The notes under the pieces: generated by a model | Told to the model about the DNA's origin: nothing | The model's database searches: none | Seen by the model: only the letters and a program-made list of their open reading frames with translations | Shown here: positions 43,981 through 58,061 of the stretch, one piece after another | How the letters are laid out: each line of letters begins with the position of its first letter | Numbering within the stretch: position 1 is the first letter of the stretch | NCBI GenBank assembly: GCA_019722365.1 | Contig: JADFUC010000954.1 | Span: 1,302,001 to 1,366,000, forward strand | Reading direction: 5' to 3' | Length of the DNA: 64,000 bases | Origin: Lithospermum erythrorhizon | Lineage: Eukaryota > Streptophyta > Magnoliopsida > Boraginales > Boraginaceae | Program-made: the position numbers and the translations under genes

Positions 43981-44089
43981 TGCATGCATTTTCTACCATA
44001 TATCATCACCATGCAAGCTAACTAGGAATTGAAGTGTGTTTTTATAAAAATCCTTCACAATTCCGATTAGCTCTTAAAACAAAATAATA

Positions 44090-46785
<2,696 letters not shown>

Positions 46786-46915
46786 ATACAATTTAATAAG
46801 TAGAGGGAAATTAAAGTTTTGGATTTTGTAATAATATATATGGTATATGTGGCTAAAGCTTCCAAAATTCAAAAGCATCCCATTTCCGTTTATCAATTGA
46901 TAAGTACTCCAAATC

Positions 46916-46921
46916 AATAAA
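46916..46921 (+). terminator. Poly(A) signal of the peroxidase gene
   Basis: AATAAA about 130 bp after the stop codon, within an AT-rich 3' UTR. Confidence 0.6.
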
Positions 46922-46924
46922 AGT

Positions 46925-49340
46925 CGTATTTTCACATTATATTTTATGTCTATTTTACAAACAAACAAACAATGGAAGAACAAATGTCAAAAACATGTAA
47001 CAAATCTGTGTGATTAGATTTTTCTCTCATAATAACAATGTTATACTACTCACATACATAACATCACATATTCGACAGTGTAATTCATTTCATTCATTCA
47101 ATTTTTTAGTAAGATCGAACCAATATTTTTTGGCATGGATGATGAATCTCTTGAGGCAAGAGGTTGATTCGAAAGCCACAATATTTAAGTTTCTTTCTAC
47201 ATATCTAACAAATTGTCTTATGTTATTTCTTGTGAAGTAAATCTCTAGGCTAACATTCAATTCATCGATTATATGGCCTCTCCTGGTCTCCATTACACAA
47301 AGATCAAAACTAAATATATTATGTGATGAGATTGAATTTAGATGTATATAGAACCCAAAAAAATAACGAAATTTTAGTTTATAATAGGGCGAATGGCACC
47401 AAAAATCACTCACTTTTCCACTTCGATCACCCTATTTTGATAACGATCAAGCGATCACTCATATTTCTGATTTCAATTAAATTTGGTGAATCGGACATGT
47501 TTTAAGAGTTGACTACTTATTTTGGGACATTTTGAAACATTTTAACAAGGGTATTATAGTCTTTATCTACCTAATAATTTCTCTACTTGCCCTTTTTTCA
47601 ACTTCCGTCTTCAAATCTTACAACCCCACCACCACCACCATCACTAACCCCCCCCACGCCCCTATCCCCACCACTACTCAACCCTGCACCCTGTTAGATT
47701 CCTATACCGTTATTAACAATTCCATAATTGACAATAACTCGGATCCTGCCCAAGATACACAACGACACGATCTTAATTAACAATAATTATGGTATCATCA
47801 ATTACACTAATTACTAAAATCTTCGTGGATCGATACCTCACTAACTCCTCCCATACTTACAATAACAAAAAAAGAATAAATTACAAAATTAAACAATAAT
47901 AAAAAGATACTACTCCCCGGGGTTCACCCTCAACGTGAGAGCTAATCCAAATTGCCAGGTGATCCACTAATAATCATCGGAAGACTGTTACAAAAGTTCA
48001 AGAACCCTATTCTACCATCTAGCAATCAATACTAGCTTAATACACTCCAAATTCTAAAAAAATAAATATTCTCAATCGGGTGTTTTTTCATAGACATGAA
48101 AACCTCAATTACAAGCCTCTTAGAATATTTTTCTTCTCGAAGTCTCATTTAATCTCTATTTTAATCCCAAGCATTCGAGGTGGCGATATCTCACATACCA
48201 AATACTGGCTACACAAGTTAAGTTATGGTATTTATGTGCTTCACTAATCAACCTTAAAAGAATTAATTCTCTTCAAGAAAAGCTATACTTTCACTCATTT
48301 ACCAAGTAGTAATTAATTATTCTCCAAGAAAAGTCTCAAATAGGTAATAAACTTTTTCATTTCTTTTGTTCCCCAATTAGTTCTTAAGTGCAACGCTCTA
48401 GAGTATCTCGTCTCTTCACGTGTGCTTGGGATTCACACACGCTTAACAATCTCCCACTCTCAAGACTAAACAATCGGGTCTTCAATCTCAAAGAATCGGC
48501 AAAGATCTTCTCCTGGGCTTCATCAGCCTCGAACTCCCAATCAAGATGCATCCCTAACTTCATTGCACTTTTCACCAATCTAGAACAACTCAATGTCATC
48601 AACTTGACTATCGAAGAGACATATCCAAATCATTTGCCCCTGGCTGAATTTTCACCACCTTCAAATAACACCATGTTCTTCTTTTACCTACCGTATTCGC
48701 CCAAGGTACTCTGAAACCTCCAAGCCTCGATTGGTCATTAAATAATCCATCTTCTCCATCTTTCTTTGTCGGCCGACAACCCTACTCTAATCACATTCAT
48801 TAATCATTTTTTAGTTAGCTAAATCTTAAGAGGTCGGGAGCCATCTTACCTCGCACCTTTCAAACATGCGCCTAACTCCGGATGATAATCGCAACACGCC
48901 TTTGATTACATCTCATGGCATCCCGTAATCCCGCAGTATCTCATCATACTCAACCTAAAGTACTTTGTACTCCACAACAAAATATTTCTTAACACCAAGA
49001 AACTTCATGTCACTACAACCGTTTACCACTATCCAGAAACTATCATATCGATTTCCACCAATGGTTTAAAGGACCGATCTCCCACTAAAAGTTCTTCCAA
49101 GCCATCCCCACCAAACGATCTACCATACCGCTATGAACCCTTTCGATCACAGCCTCCATCGACTGCGACCTAAAATGCTTCCTCACTTAACAACATCAAC
49201 AATGGTGCCCCCAGACTCAATCGACCTTCATCATATCTTTTGATACCCGACGAATCCACACACCGAAATCAACTCGAGCCTATTGTTTCCATCTTGTCCT
49301 TTTTATCATGACCTCCGACACCCATTTAATCCATACTTAT
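46925..49340. other. Repeat-rich intergenic DNA, no gene supported
   Basis: 47385-47570 carries 'gggcgaatggcaccaaaaatcactc' and 'tttgggacattttgaaacatttt', resembling the long-TIR element at 42066. 48060-49330 is C/T-rich on the + strand. On the - strand, 'gagagtgggagattgttaa' (about 48446-48464) looks like a Copia polypurine tract/LTR start. Open frames here (48388-48714 +, 48384-48602 -) show no nameable domain. An old retroelement is likely but not provable by eye. Confidence 0.4.
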
Positions 49341-49803
49341 CCTAACTATTTAGTCGGGCTTTTGTGTTAAATGAATAATATTCTATTTAAATGGGATGAT
49401 TAGGTTCTTATTAGTTGAATCATAACTGGCCCAAGCTAAATTTTAAAAAGACTTTTAATGCTTTCCCCAGCAAGTTGGCCGTGAGAATTTTTAGTGTGAA
49501 ACTTGAAAAATTTCACTTGATTCTCTATCGCCTAATTATCCGAGTATTCTAGCAAACTCAAGTATATGATTCAACCTCCTTATGCGATCAATCTGTATGA
49601 TTACCTATCAAGTGTGCTAGTTGCTAGGAATTCAAAGGAGGCTTCGTGAAAGTAATTGTTGGTGATTTATTCCGATGCATTATAAGTATTCTGGTATTAA
49701 TATATTGTTATATATTTTTAGATATGATTTTATGACAATTAAATTGATCCTGGTATGCTATTTGTTTAAAAATTTTATTCGAAATATGCATATTTTTCCA
49801 TCA
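49341..49803 (+). repeat. Truncated 5' LTR of Copia copy 3
   Basis: Matches the 3' two-thirds of the copy 2 LTR, from 'actatttagtcgggctttt' through 'aggaggcttcgtgaaagtaa' to the end 'tttttccatca' at 49803. The upstream U3 is missing. The palindromic 'gatgattaggtt' arm is present but its partner has decayed. Confidence 0.8.
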
Positions 49804-49804
49804 G

Positions 49805-49817
49805 TGGCATCAAGAGC
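49805..49817 (+). other. Primer-binding site (tRNA-iMet type) of Copia copy 3
   Basis: TGGCATCAAGAGC, one base after the LTR end. It corresponds to the plant Copia initiator-Met PBS (TGGTATCAGAGC) with one substitution and one inserted A. Confidence 0.75.
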
Positions 49818-50937
49818 AAGTTTAATTTGTATAACATCGATCTAGTATTTTTTTAAATCATGTTTTATGAATTTATATGAAAATTTATGTTTATATATTT
49901 ATGTATAAATATATATTATGAATTTTTTACACCATGTATATTATGAATGTGTTCATATATTCAAGTACATCAAAATTGCATATTTTGGTATTTTGATGAT
50001 TAGTATAATTGTTTGCTATTTTTTAAAGGGTTTACAATTATTTTAATTAGTTAATTAAAAGTTAATTGTATTTAAAAGGCTTAAACTCAAAAAAAATTTG
50101 AAACTAATAATTTTTCCAGAAACTTTATATTACAGAGAACACCTCATTCAAAATTTGGAATTTTTAAATTTTTTAAGTATTTATTATGTATTTTCAAAAT
50201 TATAAAGTTTTAATAATTAGAAATTTCATAATTAAATTTCTCGTAATATATTTTTAGAAATTTAAATTGATATTTTAAGAATATTATGAAAATCTTTTTG
50301 TGAAAATCAAAATTTTTGAGTAGTTTAATAAGCCTTTTAAAAATATTTTTGAAAAGACTGAGTTAAACGTAAAAATATTTTTAACACGCCTTGTACAAGA
50401 GGATTACGGCCCGTCCTGCCACCCTTTAAAGCGTTCCGCGGATTTGGAAAGCTATACTCCCTCCCTTCAGAGTGAGGGCCATGTCTTATAAAGCGGTGGC
50501 GATGGTAGTCCATTCGTCGTCATCTTGTGTGGCTAGGATTTTTTGAAAAAGCCCAATCCGTTTTAAACCCTAGTTTTAGGTTTTTGAAAATTATGGTAAA
50601 TTTAATTTCTGATTTTTATGAATAAATATCATGTATTAAATTATGGTAATTGTAATTACCCAATTTAAGATGATTTTATTTAATTCAATTATCCCTTTTA
50701 ATAATCAACCTTTTAGTTATTTATTTATTAAAAGGATGATCATAATAATAATTATCTAGTTATTGAATGTATAATAAATATAATTACTTGTAAGTATTTA
50801 TATTGTTATATATATGCATAAAAACAATTATTATGTACAATTATTGGACACATATTTTATATGTATATATATATCAATTAATTTTGATTATATATCTTAT
50901 CGCGGATATTCATTTATCAGATGAAGTTATTTCTTTC

Positions 50938-50938
<1 letters not shown>

Positions 50939-51008
<70 letters not shown>
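50939..51008. repeat. (TA)n microsatellite, ~35 units
   Basis: Pure TA run of about 70 bp inside the copy 3 leader. It explains the Tyr-Ile open frame at 50803-51072. Confidence 0.95.
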
Positions 51009-51011
<3 letters not shown>

Positions 51012-54000
51012 GGAAATGGAAAGCGGGGATATATCGAGCATTTACCTAGTTTTAGATATTTTATTTAAATAATGACCATGTAACCATTTATTCGCTATAA
51101 AACGGCATCGCTAAGCTCGTGATGATTTATTTTGTTTGTTTTACATTATTTTACCCACAAGCCTCGCTGCGGTTGTCTTCGTCGGGTTAGTAAATAAAAT
51201 ATACTGTTATGGATCTAATAAGATGGCGCTTCACCAAGACGTCTATTATTTGACAAACTCAAGTTTCCAAAAGTCAAGAATAAGAATTACATTTTGTAAA
51301 ATGGGGCTTAGGCCTGGTGTTAGTATTACACTTTGTAAAGTATCAGAATAGGTCTATTTATTTTAGGATCATATCATATATCTCCCGAACGTGTATTATT
51401 TGTTTTATTTTTCATGATGCGCATATTATTTCGAGTACGTGGCACACCGATGGGCTAATCTTACCGCTAGGTAATAAATTGAAAAAATACAAGACCGCAT
51501 TTTTTTAGGCCTTAATAGGTCTATTATTAGCGACCCAAGAGTTGTGTCCTGGAACATAATTGATTAGTTAATTCACCGCTAGCCGGGATTCAAAATGTCG
51601 TTAAATTGCTTCCGCTTTGGATTCCAACCACAACGGATCTTGGATACCTTGTATATTTTGTGAGATTTGAAGTACGGGTATAATATTTACAAGTCATTTG
51701 TAATATGTTAGAATATTTTTGAACTGCACTATCTATGATTGCATATTTTCTTTTATGATTGGCACACTAAATTTACCTATTTTATTCACCGTTAATTGGG
51801 CAAATTAAAACATAACTTCATTATGTGAAATAAAACAAGTTAAGGAGAAATTCATAAACTTGTGGTAACATAGTGTTATAAATGCTAATCCATTTTCCTT
51901 CATAAGCCATTTAAGATGGTTACGTGCTAATAAAAGACAATCAACAAATACCACAATTATTCGGTACTTGATTTAATCATGTGGACATGTGAATTGAACT
52001 CAAAGTTCGTTGAACAACGCCAAGTGATATAATCGGCAGGACAATTAATTTTTTATCTCAATTAAAGGTGATAATACTATGAATACTAATATGTTATATT
52101 GTCTCTTAACCACCATATAAGCATTAAATGAATAGATTAATCTCTTTTATAACTCAATTGAGAAAATCATTGATGATCTGAATGTCGTGGTATCTACATT
52201 TCAAGACATGTCGCTGTATCTAGTTTCCTCATCAACAAGATGAACTTTTTCATGAATTGTGATGAAGCATAAGCTTGTGTTAGCTTAAACCGTCACATAT
52301 CCTCTTTTCGGTGCATATAGAAAACACTTAAAACCATGTGAGTCAAAAAACAGTTGTCTGACATAATCGAGCCTTATGTAATGATAAGCTGGGACTACAT
52401 TATAAGAGCACACAGTTTAAATCATCCATGAATGGTTGAAACTTCAAACTATTTTCTTTGAACCTATATTTCTATGAAAGACATGATATTTCAATAACAA
52501 ACAATCGAGTAATACGTGTGGTAAATTACCTTAATGCATTTCGAAGTTTGATCTTGCAAGCATGAACAGAGTCAACCTTTCTAGACTTAAAGGAGGTTCA
52601 TTAATCTTGAATTAAGTTTGTATATTCGTATACAAGTCAATCAAAGTGATATAAGTCAGTCATTGAATGATACATCGCACTGATAAGAGTAATGTGAGTG
52701 ACCATATAAATATATCAAATTCAATTAAGTATCATCATTTGACATGAATAATGCATTATCCAAAAGAACGAGAAATGATCCCTGATCTTAAAGGCGCATT
52801 TGCTAAGATACGTAAGTAAAATGTGCCGAATTTAAAGTTAAAACATAATGGATGAAATCTTTTAATTTTGTATACAAAGTAATTTCTATATTCTACCTGG
52901 GGATGTGTCACTAGTCGAAGCTGATACAAGTAAGAATTGTGTTCACTGTAGTTGAAACACAATTGAGCAATGCTGAATGGAATAAGTTCACATATTGAAA
53001 AGTTGTTGCACCTACCTTTTAAATTAAATTTATTCATACTCAACTGCGGAGACAACTCAAAAGTTATGTTTGACAAACAAACTTTGAAATGTACGGACAA
53101 GTTAATATTGTGTTATCAAGTAGACATAATTTTAACTTTGGGTCTAATATTGAGATTATGTCATCGTGTACATAACCTGGTATTTAATTCTATCTACTAT
53201 AGAATTATAATTTATTGTATGTATAGTATTTCATTATAAAGTATAAAAAGGTGGAAGTAACTATATGACTTGAATGTATTCAAGTTGGCCTCAGAGATAC
53301 CAATTCAGGGTTAGAATCCTTCAAGTTATATCAGGAATATTATGTGACAATTCCTGATGCATTGCTAACGTCTAATGCAAAGATACATGATGTTATGAAT
53401 AAATCATACTCCTATAGATGACTTGAGGTCATCTGAGTGAAATAGAATTGGAATACACGAGTCGAGTATATAACTCACTTTATTTACCTTCTAGATGGTG
53501 ATTCATCAGAAGTAAGAAATGTGGTTCCATTAAATGAACATATAATCGTAAATGAATCAAACATTTGATTTCGACCAAGTTGAATGTATTCATTGGTTGA
53601 CTATATTTATATCTATTTCAAATTCATTCCTTATTGATTACCCAATTTATCGCAACATGCCAAGCAAGTGAGTAATTCAAAGAACGCTCCTAAGTAATGA
53701 TCAAGTGATGATGGATACTTGATACATTGTTATTGGAAGTTCTACATCTCAAACGAGAATAAGAAGTGAAGACGATTATATTATCAATGTCCAAGTTGCA
53801 AACTTAAGGCATGTGATAATGGAGTTAGAATTCATTCGAGTATCAAAAGGAATCAAGATAATAATTTGAACTTGAAGTTCCTTAAAGGTTAGTGGAGCAC
53901 AACTATACATAATATTTCCACATTGAGTACTAAAGGAATTCCCTATAATAGTAATTGATTCTGTACATCTCAGAAGCCTTAATTACATATATGTGACATA

Positions 54001-55059
54001 CGCTATATTAGTTACAAAATATGTTTAGACTTTACATTTGCTTGTTAAGCTTGGCAACGTGTCATGAAGCTGAGGTGAATGAAAACTGGATAGATTAAAT
54101 TCTATGATAGATGATTCTCTTATTGAGAAGGCAACTCTCTATTAGAGGTCTCTGTTCTATAATTAAGAACCTCATGATTTAGAAAGGGTTTTAGAATCTA
54201 TTACATAGTAATACGATTTACCTATGTCATGTCGATCATAGAAGGTCGTATAATTTATCATGACATGGCACGTATTCGCGGTAATAGGAATTGTGGAGTT
54301 TTACTAAAAGGTATTCAAGGTTTGGTTCGAAATGCTTGTAGTAACTTTAAGAGAATAGAGGTAAATATAGTTCTATGGAATAAATCACTTATTGATCTTC
54401 ACCTAGAATCGAATCGTGAAAAATAAGAAACATGGATGTGCTTGTCCCATGTGGAACATTGTTAGCCAAGTAATTCATTAATCGGGCTAACTCTAGTATA
54501 CTCGGAAAGCAAACTAAAGAAGCTTGAACTCAGTATTACAACATTACCAACAACTTGTATTGTTAATAATGTTATTAAAGAACATGCATTTAATAAGATA
54601 TGCGTTTTAACACACCTTTAGTCGCTGTTTATAAACCTCGCCCGATTATAACCCTAGACATGGCTTAATCGCTATAAAATCTAGTCATTTTGATTCCATG
54701 GTTGAGAAACCGAATGTGATGGATGTAAAGACTACTGTAAAGCTGGCTTCTCTGGGGCTAAGGATGCGATTTGTAATGATTACCTTCCCCGCTTGCACAT
54801 GTCCTAAAGGACCTAAGAGATTCATGCAAGTTTAAAGATCCACGTGTGGACTTGAGCAAGCATCTCGGAGTTGATATATTCTTTTGTGATTAAATCAAGG
54901 TTTGATTTCACGAGATCGAAGAAGAAACTGAACGATGCAAGGTTCAGTGGGAGCTAGTTCATTTACTTTCTAGAATAAGTGGCTAACTGATTGAACAGAG
55001 TAATTTTGTTTTGAAGCAATCTGATTGTTAACTACATTATATGAATGTGTGTAATTCAT

Positions 55060-55480
55060 TCATATAGTCATTTATTATTTCACGGTTGGTTGAAATAATA
55101 ATCCTAAAGGAAAGTCTATAGGTTTCTAGGAAAACTCGTAAGCGACAACTTTTCTTGCTTCGTAAACATAAGATACCATTTTCCCTACCGATGTTTATGG
55201 TTTTGGGGCAATTCAGCATTTGATGACCAAAGATAGCGATTGATTGATGATTGCCGGATCACGGTGAGCTGTGAAGTCTAACTAATCGGCCGCCGGGCTT
55301 GCATCATATAGTCGCTTATTATTTCACAGCTGTTGAAATAATAATCCCAAGTGTTTTATAGTTTCTTAGGAGGCAACATGTAAGCGCTGACAACTTCAAG
55401 TCTAGAAACATAAAACAGTCATTTTCCCCGTCGATGTCGATAGTTTTGTGTATAACCAAGATTTGATGACCGCCGCCAAA
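55060..55480 (+). repeat. Tandem duplication in the 3' segment of copy 3
   Basis: 'catatagtcatttattatttcac' … 'gaaataataatcc' … 'gtttctaggaaa' … 'aaacataagatac' (55062-55175) recurs as 'catatagtcgcttattatttcac' … 'gaaataataatccc' … 'gtttcttaggagg' … 'aaacataaaacag' (55307-55412). Each is followed by 'gatgttt/gatgtcg…atagttttg/ggttttggg' and 'atttgatgacc'. The period is about 245 bp. Confidence 0.7.
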
Positions 55481-55549
55481 ATGCCAATGGCCTCAAAACC
55501 ATGTAGCTTGACGCTGAAGTTTATTTCAAACGCCACCTATGTCCGAGCC

Positions 55550-56270
55550 AAAAAAGTCACACACATGAGTGATCGCTTGAGTTTTATTTCATGTATGAAA
55601 TTAAATCGTGATTGCTAAATCGGGAGTTGATTAAAATCACCCAGATACCTAATCGAGCTTTTTACATTGATAATGTAAAAATACAAATTGGATTTTAAAA
55701 CCGAATCAATTAACTAGCTAGTTCAATTCTGATGCTTAACAAGCAGAAACTCATTGCTGACTCGATAAAGTTACTTACTCAAGTATCTCGCTTAGCATGG
55801 TTTTAAACTTTTTAGTTGGTTCATTGGTTAACGAGTCGGGCTATTCTCAAGCTAAATAAGTTTGAATAGGCTATATAAGAGATTTAGAAGAGGAAAACCT
55901 AAGTTTTTCATCTTCCCTCCTCTCCCAAAGCCGCCGCCCCCTCTCCCTCTTCCATAGCCAATCGGAAATGCTTTGACTCAATTTGTTCTTCAATTGACCT
56001 CCTAATTCTAGCAAATCCAATCGTGTGGTTCAATCGCCTCCCTGTGACTAATCGAGGCATCTACTCAGGGTGCTAAAAGCTAAGGAATTCAAAGGAGGTT
56101 TCAGCAAAGTGAGAAAATAGTCGTGAATTCGGACGCGTTGTAAGTACTCGATTTATACACATATATGTATATATGTATTTTATATTATAATTCGATAATA
56201 TACATTTATTCCATCTTAATTACATTTATTTATGGTTTTAAATATAAACATGTTGCATATTTTTCCAACA
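55550..56270 (+). repeat. 3' LTR-like repeat closing copy 3
   Basis: From 'gtcacacacatgagtgat' it follows the LTR of copy 1: 'gggagttgattaaaatcacc', 'tttttacattgataatgtaa', a TATA box 'ggctatataagag' (about 55870), and the ending '…atatttttccaaca' (56270). The 5' part of the LTR is missing. It resembles copy 1 more than the 5' LTR at 49341, so the two ends of 'copy 3' may come from different insertions. Confidence 0.65.
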
Positions 56271-56940
56271 AGAAGTACTCGAAACATAATAGTATCTATC
56301 TGAAAAAGAGTCATAGGAAATGACTGGTGAATTTTCCTCCCTTTGATTTCATCTCGACACCATACTTTGCTAAGAAGTATTACACATTCGGGGATAACTA
56401 TACATCAACTCCACACTCTTACCAAGGATTCATATCATTCTTTAGTGGTCTTCAAGAACATGAAAAGGTTTTACTACCTCATAAACCCCAAAATTAACAA
56501 AATATAAAAAAAAAATAGTACTTTCACCTTTTGGCTAGATTTTTAATCTAAGATGTTCTTCATAGCTTGTCGATTATGTTACTTTCGATAGCTTTCATAA
56601 TCGAAAGTTGATCATTTGGGAGTAGGACAAGCGGTGAAATAAGCATGCATGATTTATTTTATTTTTATTTACCTAATTAAAATTAAGTTTAATGAAAGCA
56701 AGAATTATGTGTGGCTGGTTAGTTAGAGAGGTAAGTGTTATTTGATGTTGTCTGGGCTTCAAATTGTCCTTTTTTAAAAATTAATTTTGGCTTCTAAAAT
56801 GTGAGCTACTCCATTTTAAAAAGTTGAAGTGTCAAAAAATGCAGCTCAGCGCTTATTTGAAAGGTTGAATAGTTCAAGTAGCTATTTGAAATGATTTTCT
56901 GGGCTTCAGTGTTTGTATTTAAATTTACCTTTTATTTTTA
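56271..56940. other. Intergenic, no feature
   Basis: AT-rich. 'actttcgatagctttcataatcgaaagt' (about 56580-56607) forms a small hairpin. No gene. Confidence 0.4.
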
Positions 56941-56944
56941 TATT

Positions 56945-57415
56945 GTATTTTTGAATTTTTACCTTAAATATTTTTATTTGTATTATATAATACTTAATGA
57001 AACTTATATCAATGACAAACACATTTCAAATTCTTTTCATTGATATATTTTTTTTATCATATACTCCCTCAGATGGAATTTACTTGTCATTCTAGCTTGA
57101 AAAATTTGGATATGTTTACTTTCTGCGATGCTTAGCATAAAAAAATTATTCTTCTATAAGCTGAATGCTATTTTTAACTATTTTTTCTTATTAAATTATC
57201 AACCCATCAATGATATAGTTTCCATTAATTGACATTTTATATTTTCAATGCACTTTTTGACATTTTCATTCTTCTTAATTTGTGTGTATTACTCTAGGAT
57301 GACAAATAAATGCCAGGAAGTATTATACAATACAAAAAAATTTAAGGTTAAAGTTTAAAAAGTACAACTATCAAAAAATTAAAATATGATAATTTTTTAG
57401 GAACTTAGGGACTAA
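56945..57415. mobile_element. Stowaway-like MITE interrupted by another MITE
   Basis: The outer element's core is split: '…cattgatatattttttttatcat' (about 57038-57060) resumes after the insert as 'attatacaatacaaaaaaa' (57323 on) and 'ggttaaagttt'. Rejoined by eye, the order equals the uninterrupted cores at 27505-27560 and 29370-29470. Its outer edges are decayed, so the limits are approximate. Confidence 0.6.
57064..57320. mobile_element. Inner MITE nested in the previous one
   Basis: The left end CTCCCTCAGATGGAATTTAC then TTGTCATTCTAG, and the right end CTAGGATGACAAATAAATGC then CAGGAAG, are inverted. TA flanks both ends (57062-57063, 57321-57322). 257 bp, non-coding. Confidence 0.8.
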
Positions 57416-57550
57416 TAGTTAATTAACTAATTCTAATGTAAAAAAATTGCTCTTGGACGAAGTTATGCAAACCAAATTAAAAAAAAAAAAAATCATTAAA
57501 AGGAAAAGGAAAAGTCAAGTACTATAGTCTATAGCTTGACTAATATTGTA

Positions 57551-57721
57551 CTCCCTCCATTTCTATTTCTTAGGCTTATTTTTTATTTTTTGAAATCTGT
57601 AAACTAAATCCCATTTATAAAATGTGATAATGAAGGAAAACTTAAATATAAGATATATATTTAAATTTTTTTAAAGTGCATGCAAAAAATAAATGGATAT
57701 AATAATTATGGATGGAGGGAG
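57551..57721. mobile_element. Stowaway-like MITE in the WEB gene promoter region
   Basis: The left end CTCCCTCCATTTCTATTTCT and the right end ATTATGGATGGAGGGAG form TIRs, with TA on both sides (57549-57550, 57722-57723). 171 bp. It lies about 340 bp upstream of the WEB-family start codon. Confidence 0.85.
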
Positions 57722-58061
57722 TAATCATAAGTGGACCATGCCAAAAAAATCTAAACGTTACTCCGACACATACATTAACGTTACTCGTCAGTACTCTACT
57801 CTTTCTCACTACTTATAACCAATCTAGTGTCTTTCAATTAATGTTCTTGTCTTTTTCTACACAAATTTCAACCATTCCTTATTAATTTGTCTCACTAGTA
57901 CTTAGATTCTCCAACTTCTCTTACCAAATCTAATTGTAGTGCATGTGATCTAGCCTAGATTCTTGAAGGAGTTGGAGTTCTTGTCCCAAATTAATTGTCC
58001 ATTTTCTTGAGTGTGTTATTGGTACTTTTTACTAACTTTTTGAGCATTTGGGTTTCAATCA

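Larger units (their letters stand above)
49804..55549 (+). mobile_element. Interior of Copia-related copy 3, no recognisable pol
   Basis: The first ~1.9 kb matches the copy 2 leader (50555-50790 with 36195-36480; 51180-51700 with 36780-37520). From about 51800 to 54950 I find no gag, protease, integrase, RT or RNase H motif in any frame. The segment ends with sequence of the post-pol type ('gttcagtgggagctagttc', about 54940, compare 'gaaagggagctagtgtaatt' at 40370). This fits a non-autonomous derivative, or a composite of two elements. Confidence 0.5.

Noticed and set aside
47532..47780. 82-codon frame starting with a hydrophobic stretch, then Thr/Pro-rich
   Set aside because: It looks like a signal peptide by chance. 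The first part overlaps repeat sequence shared with the 42-kb long-TIR element, and the Thr/Pro part comes from an ACC-rich run.
48384..48714. Overlapping frames on both strands (108 and 72 codons)
   Set aside because: No motif on either strand; a Copia-like polypurine tract nearby suggests decayed retroelement, but too weak to annotate as coding.
50803..51072. 89-codon Tyr-Ile-rich frame
   Set aside because: Generated by the (TA)n run in the copy 3 leader.
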